Shown: one piece after another, positions 6,790 through 15,195 of the stretch
Layout: the number at the start of each line of letters is the position of its first letter
Position numbering within the stretch: the first letter of the stretch is position 1
Origin: Methanothrix sp.
GTDB taxonomy: Archaea > Halobacteriota > Methanosarcinia > Methanotrichales > Methanotrichaceae
NCBI GenBank assembly: GCA_029907715.1
Contig: JARYLI010000004.1
Location: 1-64,000, forward strand
Direction: 5' to 3'
Length of the DNA stretch: 64,000 bases
The notes under the pieces: model-generated
What the model was told of the DNA's origin: nothing
Databases searched by the model: none
The model's input: the letters and a program-made list of their open reading frames with translations, nothing else
Made by a program: the position numbers and the translations under genes

Positions 6790-7005
6790 ATGAAAATCTC
6801 GGCAGGATGCTGCTGCGGGCCGATCGACGCTTCGAGGCTGATCGAAGAGTCGGGCGTATCGTATGAGGATATCGAGGAGATCTACGTGCAGACGTGCAAA
6901 GCTGTGGTCTGCATCAAGCTCCGGAGCGGCGAGGTTCGCGTGATTCATGAAAAGGAATCGAAGGACTACAGCGAACTCTTATGGGTTCCTGATGGACTTC
7001 GGTAA
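6790..7005 (+). CDS. hypothetical small protein
   Basis: 71 residues with a strong GAGGAGG site nine bases before the ATG. It begins MKISAGCCCGPIDASRLIEE, a Cys-triplet that might bind metal, and continues as beta strands (IYVQTCKAVVCIKLRSGEVR). First gene after the inverted-repeat/TATA region and 14 bp before the exonuclease gene. Not recognised. Confidence 0.55.
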   Translation: MKISAGCCCGPIDASRLIEESGVSYEDIEEIYVQTCKAVVCIKLRSGEVRVIHEKESKDYSELLWVPDGLR

Positions 7006-7019
7006 TTGGAGGCGCTTTG

Positions 7020-7601
7020 ATGGAGCTCATCCTGGATATCGAGACGATTCCAGCAGAGCAGGAGGTTCTCGAGCAATACTGCTCTCTTTTTCCGCACAAG
7101 AAGAAGCCGAAAGAAGCTCCAGCGCTGCATCCGTGCACCGCACGGATCGTGGCGGTGGGGCTCAAGCCGCTGGGAGATACTCCTCTGGTCCTGATCGGGA
7201 GAACCATGTCCGAGCAGGATCTCCTGGAGCGAACGAGAGATTACCTCGAGGACGTTCGACCGAGCAAGTATATCACGTTCAACGGTACTGCGTTCGACTT
7301 TCCTATGCTCCGACTTCGAGCGGCGGCTCTCGGTGTGCAAGGTCTCGGTCGACTACTTCCTACAGCGCGCAGCCCCCGGAACTTCGATCTGTACCATTTC
7401 TTCAGATGGGACATGCCGCTCACGCTCTCCGAGCTCTCGATGCTGGTGCTGGGCCGACCGAAGGAGCTCTCGGGAGCAGACGTCGCAGAGCTGTACAAGC
7501 GTGGCGATCTAGAGGCAATATGCGAGTACAACATCCATGATCTGGAGATAATCGAGGCGCTGTACCAGCTCAGGGAGGATCTGTTTGGCAGTATTCCGTG
7601 A
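7020..7601 (+). CDS. DEDDy 3'-5' exonuclease
   Basis: 193 residues from ATG 7020 (TTG 7017 is adjacent in frame; GGAGG upstream). The three exonuclease motifs are visible: LILDIETIP (Exo I, Asp and Glu about residues 6 and 8), FNGTAFDFPML (Exo II, about 88-98) and YNIHDLEI (Exo III, with the Tyr-xxx-Asp of the DEDDy class). It resembles the stand-alone proofreading-type RNase H-fold exonucleases of archaeal and bacterial viruses. It could trim ends for the Bet annealase. Confidence 0.8.
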   Translation: MELILDIETIPAEQEVLEQYCSLFPHKKKPKEAPALHPCTARIVAVGLKPLGDTPLVLIGRTMSEQDLLERTRDYLEDVRPSKYITFNGTAFDFPMLRLRAAALGVQGLGRLLPTARSPRNFDLYHFFRWDMPLTLSELSMLVLGRPKELSGADVAELYKRGDLEAICEYNIHDLEIIEALYQLREDLFGSIP

Positions 7602-7734
7602 AAAGGAGCGTGACGCCGCTGGGTTCCAGGCTACTCAGTTCTGGTACTGGATGCTGATGAGCAGGGCTTACTGGAGACTCGAGGAGACGTTCGGTTTCAA
7701 CATGGACGATTGGGCTGCTGGAGTCAGGTGGTGA
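7585..7734 (+). CDS. 49-residue viral protein
   Basis: A TTG start at 7585 with GGGAGGAT just upstream, overlapping the end of the exonuclease gene. The product is aromatic-rich (QFWYWMLMSRAYWRLEETFG) and ends WAAGVRW. The stop is four bases before the ASCH gene. It has a protein-like composition and exact fit between neighbours, but no recognised family. Confidence 0.5.
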   Translation: MAVFREKERDAAGFQATQFWYWMLMSRAYWRLEETFGFNMDDWAAGVRW

Positions 7735-7737
7735 TGC

Positions 7738-8076
7738 ATGCTGCTGTTCAAGCCGGAGCTCATACCGCTGATCCTGAGCGGCAAAAAGACGCAGACGCGC
7801 AGGACGTGGTCACGCCCCTGTGTCCGGGTCGGGTCTGTCCATCAGGTCAAGACCCGCCTGTTCGGTGAAGCTCATTGCAGGGTGCGCATCACGGGTCTGA
7901 GGAGGGAGAGGCTGGGAGACATCTCGGAGGAGGACGCCCGGGCCGAGGGGTGCAGCTCCAGAGAGGAGTTCATCCGGCTCTGGAGATCGATTCGTGGCTC
8001 CTGGGAGGAGGACCGGGCGGTGTGGGTGGTGACGTTCGAGGTGATCGATGGCGTCGAGGAGGGTGGGAGAAGATGA
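7738..8076 (+). CDS. ASCH-domain protein
   Basis: 112 residues. MLLFKPELIPLILSGKKTQT, then RR, is the typical opening of ASCH domains (ILSGxKTxTxR), followed by a strand with WVVTFEVI at the end. ASCH domains are beta-barrels related to PUA that bind RNA and occur widely in phage genomes. It closes the early operon. The exact substrate is unknown. Confidence 0.75.
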   Translation: MLLFKPELIPLILSGKKTQTRRTWSRPCVRVGSVHQVKTRLFGEAHCRVRITGLRRERLGDISEEDARAEGCSSREEFIRLWRSIRGSWEEDRAVWVVTFEVIDGVEEGGRR

Positions 8077-8114
8077 CTGAGTTTATGCTTCCAGCTGATT
8101 GTTTGTGTGTCCTC

Positions 8115-8122
8115 TATATTTA
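8115..8122 (+). promoter_or_regulatory. TATA box of the HExxH cargo gene
   Basis: TATATTTA in a 76-bp gap; transcription would start near 8143, giving a leader of about ten bases to the ATG at 8153. Confidence 0.5.
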
Positions 8123-8152
8123 AGAGCGAAAGTATAATATTATTAGAACTGT

Positions 8153-8935
8153 ATGACTCCTTTCATGCTCGGAGGAATGAATACGTCTGAGATATTGAGG
8201 GAATTATGCAGAATCCCTGAGTTTAACGAGTTCTACCATAATGAGTGGGTGCCCATAGGCATTCCTTTAGAAGTATATATTAATCATTCGTGCCCACAGT
8301 ATGCCCTTTTCTATATAGATAATGGCAAACTCTTCATTGAGCTTAGGCCTTTGCAAGTCGGGCCAAATAATGCTGAACTCATAGGATTTCTTGTCGCACA
8401 CGAGATGCTTCACGCGATACATTATAAAAAGGGAATGCAACTTGAATTTAAGATGTGCAATGAAATCATAAAAGAAATAAACATTGATAAAAGAGATATT
8501 GTAGACTTAGCTTACCGGTTTGGAAGTATGTTCGACGATCCACTAGTTGATTCATACCTACAAAACAGATACGGCTTCGATCCTGCTGAATTCTATATTA
8601 AAGTAAAGATACCGGACACTATTAAGGGCATAAAATCAGAGAAAAAACGTACCTCAGATGATCTAATTATACTAAAACAAGCATTGTTTTACTCACAGTT
8701 TGAATTACAATTTACATATATTACTAACGAAAAAGCAATACATAGGTGGAATAGTTTGAAAAATATGTATGAGAAAAAACGCCCAAAAGTTAAAAAACTT
8801 GGGGATAAAATTTACTCTATAACAATAGAAACCGGATATGATACTTTAGAGAAACAACGTGCAAGCTTCGACAAGATTGCTGATATGTGCATGATCAAGG
8901 GGGTCAGGCTCAAAGAGATAATTTGCTACGTGTGA
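8153..8935 (+). CDS. AT-rich HExxH-motif protein, possible metallopeptidase
   Basis: 260 residues. LVAHEMLHAIHY contains the zinc-binding HExxH at residues 83-87, preceded by strands as in zincin metallopeptidases (compare SprT and M48-like folds). No third ligand is certain. The gene is clearly AT-richer than all neighbours, with Lys/Ile/Asn codons instead of the Arg/Leu/Glu bias of the virus, and has its own promoter. This fits a recently acquired cargo gene. It might serve lysis, anti-host or defence functions. An alternative start is ATG 8177. Confidence 0.6.
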   Translation: MTPFMLGGMNTSEILRELCRIPEFNEFYHNEWVPIGIPLEVYINHSCPQYALFYIDNGKLFIELRPLQVGPNNAELIGFLVAHEMLHAIHYKKGMQLEFKMCNEIIKEINIDKRDIVDLAYRFGSMFDDPLVDSYLQNRYGFDPAEFYIKVKIPDTIKGIKSEKKRTSDDLIILKQALFYSQFELQFTYITNEKAIHRWNSLKNMYEKKRPKVKKLGDKIYSITIETGYDTLEKQRASFDKIADMCMIKGVRLKEIICYV

Positions 8936-9073
8936 TCCGATCGATCCGTCACCTTTACTATATCACTGCCCCATAATACCACGCCAGCCAATGACATCCG
9001 AGGCGCGACCGGATCCGCCGGAAAAGTATATCGACAGATACCGATGCATTTTTTAAGTGTAACGTCTCACATC

Positions 9074-9358
9074 ATGCTGCTGGAAATGACAGATCCAGCG
9101 CCAGTGGAGACGCCTCAAATCTCCGCGAACCAGTACCGGTGGAAGACGGTGCTAGGTGCAAGCCGATTTGATATCATCGACTTCGTCTGCCCCAGCTGCA
9201 ACAGAATCATACTCTGGGACGTGCGGGGCTGGCCGTTCTGTCCGTGGTGCGGCTTACACGTGCACCAGCAGCCGAGGAGAAAGGCAGACTGGTTCCGGTT
9301 CGCGAGATACAGCGGGCTCAAATGGAAGGAAAAAGCCAGGTCGGCTGATTTTCCGTAG
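9074..9358 (+). CDS. zinc-ribbon protein
   Basis: About 94 residues from ATG 9074 (9044 and 9086 are alternatives). CPSCNRIILWD and, 16 residues on, CPWCGLHVHQQ form a four-Cys zinc ribbon flanked by a Trp-rich C-terminus. A TTTTTTAA box at 9049-9056 may be the promoter. It is followed without gap by a second, smaller zinc-ribbon gene. Probably nucleic-acid or protein binding. Confidence 0.55.
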   Translation: MLLEMTDPAPVETPQISANQYRWKTVLGASRFDIIDFVCPSCNRIILWDVRGWPFCPWCGLHVHQQPRRKADWFRFARYSGLKWKEKARSADFP

Positions 9359-9472
9359 ATGGTGCTGCGGATCAGATGCCCTGAGTGCTCTGGCACATGC
9401 AGGGTGGACGCTCGATGCGAGGTGGTGTGCGAGAGGTGCGGGCTCGTAATCTGCACGTGGGGGATGGCATGA
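9359..9472 (+). CDS. 37-residue TFB-like zinc-ribbon protein
   Basis: ATG 9359 begins directly after the preceding stop codon and the frame runs to TGA 9470-9472. The product reads MVLRIRCPECSGTCRVDARC and continues EVVCERCGLVI. The spacing CPEC...VVCERCGLVI is what is seen in the N-terminal zinc ribbon of archaeal transcription factor B. The rest of TFB is absent. It may be a decoy or modulator of transcription initiation, or a decayed fragment. The stop overlaps the next ATG (ATGA). Confidence 0.55.
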   Translation: MVLRIRCPECSGTCRVDARCEVVCERCGLVICTWGMA

Positions 9473-9606
9473 TTAGATTTTGTGATGTCGACTGGCGTGA
9501 GGTGCTGAATTACTGGGACGAGGAGGATATTGAATATCTCCTGTGCATCTGCCAGGAGAAGCTGGATCGTATCAGAAAGGCGAGGCTGCGAACCACGAAC
9601 TGGTAA
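9469..9606 (+). CDS. 45-residue acidic/basic helical protein
   Basis: Starts at ATG 9469 inside the preceding stop overlap, with GGGGGATGGC upstream. It reads MIRFCDVDWREVLNYWDEED, then a helix with Cys pairs (LLCICQEKLDRIRKARLR). Last small gene before the terminase genes. Unrecognised. Confidence 0.45.
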   Translation: MIRFCDVDWREVLNYWDEEDIEYLLCICQEKLDRIRKARLRTTNW

Positions 9607-9658
9607 TCTCGATTAAATTTCGGCAATTTTCGTCAATAACCGGTGCAAAGGGATTGAG

Positions 9659-10153
9659 TTGGGCAGGAAATGCAGCATCTGTGAGCACCCTCAGCGAGAC
9701 GAGATCGATAAACAGCTCTTGCACGGCGATTTAGTATCGGAAATATCGTCGAAATTCGGCGTCTCTGACCGAGCGCTCTATAGACACGCAAAGTCACACG
9801 TTCCGGAGCTCCTGGCCAAGGCATCTAGGGCAAACGAGGTTGCCAGAGCCGATAACCTTCTGGCTGAGCTCAAATCGTTTCGTGAGCGAACGATTCGTCT
9901 GCTCGATATGGCAGAGCAGGCTGGCACCACCAGAGCATATGGTTCGCCAGCTCAGTACCTGAAAGAAATTCGAGAGCAGATCAAGCTCTTGGCTGAGCTC
10001 GAAGGCCGGATCGCGGCTCAACCTCAGACGAACATCAATGTCCTGTTTAATAATCCTGAATGGATCGAAGTTCAGAGGCGGATTATCGAGGCATTGGAAC
10101 AGTATCCACAGGCTAAGGAGGCAGTAATCCGTGCGTTCAGCGGTCGAGTGTAA
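9659..10153 (+). CDS. terS: terminase small subunit-like protein
   Basis: 164 residues, TTG start at 9659. The N-terminus holds a Cys pair (CSICEHPQRDEIDKQL) and a helix-turn-helix (EISSKFGVSDRALYRHAKSH), then long helices. This is the layout of small terminase subunits, which recognise viral DNA and hand it to the large subunit. Position directly before the large-subunit ATPase supports it. The family match is by layout rather than strong identity. Confidence 0.65.
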   Translation: MGRKCSICEHPQRDEIDKQLLHGDLVSEISSKFGVSDRALYRHAKSHVPELLAKASRANEVARADNLLAELKSFRERTIRLLDMAEQAGTTRAYGSPAQYLKEIREQIKLLAELEGRIAAQPQTNINVLFNNPEWIEVQRRIIEALEQYPQAKEAVIRAFSGRV

Positions 10154-10194
10154 CTTTTTTCTACCGGCTCGATCCTGCTTCATGGGCGCGGGAG

Positions 10195-10899
10195 ATGCTT
10201 GGCTTCGAGCCGGACCCATGGCAGGCGGAGGTTCTGAGGTCGAGCGCAAAAAGGTTGCTGCTGAATTGCTCGCGCCAGAGCGGGAAGTCAACAGTTGTTG
10301 CTCTGCTGGCGTTGCACACTGCGATGTACTGGCCCGGGAGCCTGATTCTGTGCCTCTCGCCGACGCTGCGGCAATCTGCGGAGCTGTTCAGGAATGTGAT
10401 ACGGTTCTACCGCATGAATATGAGTGCATCTGAGGCAATCCCAGCCGAATCTGAGACAGCGCTTCGGTTGGTCTTAGAGAATGGTTCGCGTATAATTTCA
10501 CTGCCCGGCAAGGAGCAGACTGTTCGCGGGTTCGCGTCTGTATCTTTGCTTGTGATCGACGAGGCTGCCAGGGTGCCTGACGATCTCTATTACTCGGTGA
10601 GGCCCATGCTGGCGGTCTCGCAGGGTCGGATGGTTGCGCTTTCAACACCATTTGGTACACGCGGCTGGTGGTACGAAGCCTGGACGAACGGAGGCCCAGA
10701 ATGGGAGCGCTGGGAGATTCCTGCATCGAAGTGTCCTCGCATCTCTCCGGAGTTCCTTGAGGAAGAGCGAAGGGTTCTGGGATCGTACTGGTTCGAGCAG
10801 GAGTACAACTGCAAGTTTCTTGATGCGAAAACGCAGGTGTTCCGGCGGGAGGATATAGATTCTATGTTCCGTGAGCAGGTGGAGGTCTGGGACCTTTGA
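10195..10899 (+). CDS. terL: terminase large subunit, ATPase half
   Basis: 234 residues. It reads FEPDPWQAEVL, Walker A SRQSGKST (26-33), LSPTLRQSAELF, Walker B LLVIDEAA (118-125) and the coupling motif ALSTPFGTRG. This is the motor that pumps DNA into the head. The nuclease domain is missing here and is encoded by the next gene, starting at an overlapping TTGA. Terminase-like residues continue upstream of the ATG in frame (DPASWARE), without a canonical start, so the true start may be non-standard. See the finding on the split terminase. Confidence 0.85.
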   Translation: MLGFEPDPWQAEVLRSSAKRLLLNCSRQSGKSTVVALLALHTAMYWPGSLILCLSPTLRQSAELFRNVIRFYRMNMSASEAIPAESETALRLVLENGSRIISLPGKEQTVRGFASVSLLVIDEAARVPDDLYYSVRPMLAVSQGRMVALSTPFGTRGWWYEAWTNGGPEWERWEIPASKCPRISPEFLEEERRVLGSYWFEQEYNCKFLDAKTQVFRREDIDSMFREQVEVWDL

Positions 10900-11588
10900 C
10901 CAACGGCGAGCTCCGGATCGGTATAGATATTGGTAAGCGTCACGATCCGACCGCGATTGTCGTGGCGATTGCCGAGCGAAGACAATCGGAAACACATTTT
11001 GTCGTTCCGTTTCTGAAGCGGCTGGATCTGGATCTATCATATCCCGATCAGGTCGAGGAGCTCCAGGACATATGCAGCCGTGCTGTCAGAAGGTTCTGGC
11101 TGATAAACAGATCTGCACGCCAGCCGAGAATACTGATCGATGTGACTGGTGTCGGTGATGCTGTCCTGGATACGCTGAGACCAAGAGTCCAGAACGCAGC
11201 CGAGGTTCTGCCGTGCCGGTTCATGGCGGGTGATCGACTTGTCCGTGACGGCGGAGAGCTCCGCGTGGGCAAATCGTACTTTGTGAGCAGGCTGCAGGTG
11301 CTCTCCGAGGGCAAACGCATACATCTGCCACAATCGTCCGAGGCACTGCAGCTTTCGCAGGAGATGCTCGATTTCGATATCGATGTTGATGAGTCGAGCG
11401 GAAAGGCAACGTACGGCGCAATACGTCCCGGCACGCATGACGATATGGTTACGGCGCTGGGTCTCGCATGTCTGCTGGACGTGAAGGATGACCAGCGCCT
11501 GACAGTTCGCGGGACAACTAAACGGAGCATACTTATCGGCTGCGAGGACTGGTTTGGAGAAGCATCGCGTCACCATCTAACAGGATAA
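10896..11588 (+). CDS. terminase large subunit, nuclease half
   Basis: 230 residues from TTG 10896, overlapping the TGA of the ATPase gene. The RNase H-fold nuclease motifs are present: GIDIGKRHDPTA (first Asp, residue 11), ILIDVTGVGDAV (second, residue 82) and THDDMVTALG (about 180-189). This domain cuts concatemeric viral DNA during packaging. It is normally the C-terminal part of one protein with the ATPase; here it is a separate gene in another frame. Confidence 0.85.
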   Translation: MTNGELRIGIDIGKRHDPTAIVVAIAERRQSETHFVVPFLKRLDLDLSYPDQVEELQDICSRAVRRFWLINRSARQPRILIDVTGVGDAVLDTLRPRVQNAAEVLPCRFMAGDRLVRDGGELRVGKSYFVSRLQVLSEGKRIHLPQSSEALQLSQEMLDFDIDVDESSGKATYGAIRPGTHDDMVTALGLACLLDVKDDQRLTVRGTTKRSILIGCEDWFGEASRHHLTG

Positions 11589-11606
11589 TCACAACAGGTT
11601 AACCAC

Positions 11607-13121
11607 ATGCCAGACAATAATACGAATACCATATCACCACCATCACGGTATCCCAAGTTCACTTTGAGCCGCAAAATTGTAGGCCAGGAGTACGGCCGGT
11701 CCGGTCTTCAGTACTATCTACCAGGCTGGATCCGCAGAGACTTCCTGCCAGAGCTGCAGGGCCGGCAGCTGTGGCTTGTATACGAGCAGATGGGCTCGAA
11801 CGATGCCTACGTAGGCGCAGCTCTAAATGCATACTCGCTGTTCATTCGCAGAGCAACATGGCATGTGGATACAGTGGTGAGCGAGAACAAGTCGAACGGT
11901 TCGGCAGAATTCTTAGAGCAATGCATGCATGACATGTGGCACAGCTGGCAGACATTCATTGCAACTGCTGCCAAACCTGTGCTGCAGTTCGGGTTTGCGC
12001 CGTTCGAGAAGATCTTCAAGGAAAGGCGGGGCGAACAGGACGACGAGAGATACTCATCGCTATACGACGATGGTGCGATAGGATGGGCTAACTTCTCATT
12101 TCGGAGTCCGGATACAATTCTTCACTGGGATTACGATCCGAATGACGTAACCAGGCTTATTGGACTTACACAGCTCGCCGCGCCCGACTGGCGTGTGACG
12201 TTCATCCCGATCCAGAAAATACTCAACCTGCGAGCCGAACCGGGAAAGGACAATCCGGAGGGCAGATCGATTCTCAGGCCGGTCTGGAGGGCATGGCGAA
12301 CAAAGACTATCCTTGAAGATTTGAGAAATATCATCATTGAGCGCGGCGGCGCTGGATTACCATGGGCTGAGGTGCCTGCAAATATCGCCAACGCTCCGGT
12401 CCTAGCAGCATCTGATCCGGACAATCCGGCGGTCGCAGACGCACTGGCATCGTATAACAGCATTGTGGAGACGCTCGAGAACATAACGCAGGATACTCAG
12501 AAATGGCTGATCACTCCACAGGTCTGGGGTCCTGATGGTCAACCCCAGATCAAGATCGGGTTTCTGCAGCCGTCGATGGGTACGGACATCATCGGGCATA
12601 TCACTGCATCAATAGATGCAGAGGCAAAGGCAATACTGATCGCGACGATGACTGAGTTCCAGGCGCTCGGCATGGGTGGTACCGGCAGCCTTGCGCTCTC
12701 CAGAGACAAGACTGACAACTTCACGTTAGCTGTGGCTGCGACATGCACATCATTCCAGGAGTCCATCAACAGCCAGGCAGTCAAGCAGCTGTTCCATCTG
12801 AACCCGCAGTTCGAGTTCGAGAAGGGCCAGCCCAGACCACGTATCGTCTACGATCCGCTCGTCCCGCTGAACACGCAGGACGTTGTGGCGGTTCTCAGCC
12901 TGTTCGAACGCGTGGGCTGGGATCTGAGAAATCAGGCAGAAATCCGTGATGCTATCATCAAAAATCTGGGGCTTCCGGATTATGTCGAGAGCGCGGTACG
13001 TGATGAGGTTGAGGGCCACGAGGGACCGATCGATGAGCTTCTCAACGGCCGCAGCGCGGTCGATGTGATACTGGGAGATAAAGTGCGAGAAGATCAAAAA
13101 CAGAATCACTATGAACTCTGA
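11607..13121 (+). CDS. portal protein, DUF935 (Mu gp29-like) family
   Basis: 504 residues. The central part (VYEQMGSNDAYVGAALNAYS and, later, FRSPDTILHWDYD, ILRPVWRAWRTKTI) has the pattern of DUF935 portals. Portals form the dodecameric ring through which DNA enters and leaves the head. It follows the terminase and overlaps the minor head gene by 11 bases, the normal order. The C-terminus is acidic (NLGLPDYVESAVRDEVEG). Confidence 0.85.
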   Translation: MPDNNTNTISPPSRYPKFTLSRKIVGQEYGRSGLQYYLPGWIRRDFLPELQGRQLWLVYEQMGSNDAYVGAALNAYSLFIRRATWHVDTVVSENKSNGSAEFLEQCMHDMWHSWQTFIATAAKPVLQFGFAPFEKIFKERRGEQDDERYSSLYDDGAIGWANFSFRSPDTILHWDYDPNDVTRLIGLTQLAAPDWRVTFIPIQKILNLRAEPGKDNPEGRSILRPVWRAWRTKTILEDLRNIIIERGGAGLPWAEVPANIANAPVLAASDPDNPAVADALASYNSIVETLENITQDTQKWLITPQVWGPDGQPQIKIGFLQPSMGTDIIGHITASIDAEAKAILIATMTEFQALGMGGTGSLALSRDKTDNFTLAVAATCTSFQESINSQAVKQLFHLNPQFEFEKGQPRPRIVYDPLVPLNTQDVVAVLSLFERVGWDLRNQAEIRDAIIKNLGLPDYVESAVRDEVEGHEGPIDELLNGRSAVDVILGDKVREDQKQNHYEL

Positions 13122-14091
13122 ACTCCTGCATTTGATCCGGGAGACTGGTTACCTGACGGACGCTGATCTTGACGCGAATGAACGATACGAGCTTCTCACA
13201 CCTCGGTTCTGGAGAACAGTCGAGGCGCTTGGGTACGATTCTGTCCATCTAAAGCGTATCCTTTGGATGCTCGCAGGCCGGCCTGAGGAGGATCTGATCC
13301 GAGCACTACCTGAGTCTCCGATCCAGAAAGCAGTTCGTCAGTCAAACGAGCGTCGATCAAGCGACGAGCAGGACATCCGACGCAGGATCAAAGAGATTGC
13401 AGCATCAATATCGGAGATGTACCGGCGCGGCGAGAAGGCAATCCAGGAATCGATAGATCGCTACATAGATAACCCTGACAGGCTCCGCGCGGAAACAGAT
13501 CGCATACGGAGAATGCTTCTTGCACAGGCAGCATCATGGCTCGGCGTTGCCGTGCCTGGACTTTACGTTACCGGCGCACGAGTCGGCACGCTGCAGGGAC
13601 CGCATGCAGATGCAGTCAGAGCGTTAACAACTCAGGAGCTCAACCGCTTCAGGGAGCTCGACGCACAGATCGGCCGGCACATCGAAGAGGTAATCGCCGA
13701 GGCCGAGAAGAGACGCATCCAGGCCGAGCTGGCAAACCGTGAACCCGACTATTCAGGTCTCAAAGGCAAGATTGTGGGTTACAAGACTGTCGAGGGACGC
13801 AGGCTCGGACTGTCTGATTATGTCAAGATGCTTGCTCTGACGGCATCCAGGGACTTCTACAATCTCGGAACACAGAACGGGATGCTGCACCGCAAGGAGG
13901 ATCTCGCACTCATTTCCCGGGAGGTCAGGGTGAACACATGTGATGCGTGCCGTCGATGGGCTGGAAAGATTGTCTCGATCTCGGGCCGGTCTAAAGATTA
14001 TCCGTCGTTGCAGGAGGCGCTCGATGACGGCATCATGCATCCGCACTGCATCCATTACCTGATTCCTGTGGACTATCCGGGCTCAACGTAA
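13111..14091 (+). CDS. minor head / head-morphogenesis protein
   Basis: 326 residues. Long helices occupy the first 240. The C-terminal VNTCDACRRWAGKIVS with HPHCIHYLIP is the Cys/His signature of SPP1 gp7/minor capsid protein families, which sit near the portal. It overlaps the portal gene and precedes the capsid genes, as expected. The helix RRRIKEIAASISEMYRRGEK may be coiled coil. Confidence 0.75.
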   Translation: MNSELLHLIRETGYLTDADLDANERYELLTPRFWRTVEALGYDSVHLKRILWMLAGRPEEDLIRALPESPIQKAVRQSNERRSSDEQDIRRRIKEIAASISEMYRRGEKAIQESIDRYIDNPDRLRAETDRIRRMLLAQAASWLGVAVPGLYVTGARVGTLQGPHADAVRALTTQELNRFRELDAQIGRHIEEVIAEAEKRRIQAELANREPDYSGLKGKIVGYKTVEGRRLGLSDYVKMLALTASRDFYNLGTQNGMLHRKEDLALISREVRVNTCDACRRWAGKIVSISGRSKDYPSLQEALDDGIMHPHCIHYLIPVDYPGST

Positions 14092-14110
14092 AGTAAAAGA
14101 GGAATCGATC

Positions 14111-14476
14111 ATGCAATCCACAATGTACGGGTTTGATGTGGAGACTGGAAAGCGGCACGGGTTACGACTTTCAGGGAATGCGTTGCTCGTGCAGGATGTC
14201 GGCTGGACAATCCTAGGAAAAGCGAGATACACTATAGATTCTGGTGCAGTTGCACATACGCTAACGAGTGGCACCAAACAGATTCTTCTCACAACAAATC
14301 TCGATTCAGAAGAATCCGCTAGGATTTACATCGATTTTGATGCAGAAACCCCGAGTGCCTCTGAAGCACCTGTGATACTCAAAGATGCTATCGTGCTGCT
14401 TCCAGTTGCAGGAGTGCATACTGTAAACATCATGTGTGATATAAGCGCTGAAGTGGGAATTCTGGAGCTGGGTTAG
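14111..14476 (+). CDS. hypothetical virion protein
   Basis: 121 residues, largely beta (GKARYTIDSGAVAHTLTSGT, RIYIDFDAETPS). It resembles small decoration or fibre-type virion proteins in composition. ATG at 14111 with AGAGGAATC upstream. The stop is followed after two bases by the first dispersed hairpin repeat. No family recognised. Confidence 0.5.
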   Translation: MQSTMYGFDVETGKRHGLRLSGNALLVQDVGWTILGKARYTIDSGAVAHTLTSGTKQILLTTNLDSEESARIYIDFDAETPSASEAPVILKDAIVLLPVAGVHTVNIMCDISAEVGILELG

Positions 14477-14478
14477 GC

Positions 14479-14531
14479 GATAGAGAATAGCAGGGCGCAA
14501 ACTCCGGCCCTCTGGCCAGAGAGGACGTCAC
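14479..14531 (+). repeat. dispersed hairpin repeat A (short form), IS200/IS605-end-like
   Basis: Starts GATAGAGAATAGCAGGGCGC, then the hairpin CTCCGGCC-CTCT-GGCCAGAG, then GAGGACGTCAC. Same layout as copies at 20561, 26656, 34100 and 41141, without the internal 90-bp part of the long forms. Confidence 0.75.
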
Positions 14532-14558
14532 AACACGCAGTGTGGTGTGGGTGTGATC

Positions 14559-15116
14559 ATGCGATACGCATACGATGAAACTGCATATATTGTTGTAGAA
14601 TTCGAAACCAGTGAATCTGTCTCGATCTCCGTATATGATCTATCGGACGATTCTCTGGTGGTGGAAGACGACTCAATGACAGAGATCGGATCCACTGGGC
14701 TGTACAAGTATGAGTTTGATCCCGAGCTTGAAACGCCCGGTGAACTAAAGCAATACCTCTACATTGCCAGCAACGGGACATCAACAAAGCACGGTGTTCT
14801 GGTGTTCGGTGGATATCCAGATCAGCTGAGCGAGATAGCCTCAGCGATCTCAGGTCTGGAGACGGTTGTCTCAGGACTGGAAACCATAGTTTCTGAGTTG
14901 GAACAGAAAGTCTCAGATCTCGAAGCCGAGGTTGCTGCAGTAGATGCGGACATTGGCGAGCTGACTGATTTCACGGCAGGAAACAGAGTTATCGAGAACA
15001 ATCAGCTCATCATGTACACTCCAGATGGTCAAACCGAGCTTGCCAGATTCAATCTCTTTGATCATATCGGCAGACCAACGATGACGAACGTGTACAAGAG
15101 AGAACGAATACTATAA
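14559..15116 (+). CDS. structural protein with coiled coil
   Basis: 185 residues from ATG 14559 (GTG 14547 is upstream in frame). Residues 1-85 are beta-type (TAYIVVEFETSESVSISVYD); then a coiled coil of Leu/Val heptads (LETIVSELEQKVSDLEAEVA), and a C-terminal TPDGQTELARFNLFDHIGRP. The trimeric-fibre style suggests a head or neck fibre. The hairpin repeat A lies directly upstream. Confidence 0.55.
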   Translation: MRYAYDETAYIVVEFETSESVSISVYDLSDDSLVVEDDSMTEIGSTGLYKYEFDPELETPGELKQYLYIASNGTSTKHGVLVFGGYPDQLSEIASAISGLETVVSGLETIVSELEQKVSDLEAEVAAVDADIGELTDFTAGNRVIENNQLIMYTPDGQTELARFNLFDHIGRPTMTNVYKRERIL

Positions 15117-15195
15117 CTTTCTCCTGCTTCCACAAAGAGAAGGTTTCCTGTTTGCTTTTCTGTAATCTTGAACAGTTTGTGTAAGAGGTTCTGAG

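Noticed and set aside
10880-10910. Programmed frameshift between the two terminase halves
   Set aside because: The frame change is -1, but the overlap (GAC CTT TGA) has no slippery heptamer, and the second half has its own TTG start; a split gene is simpler.
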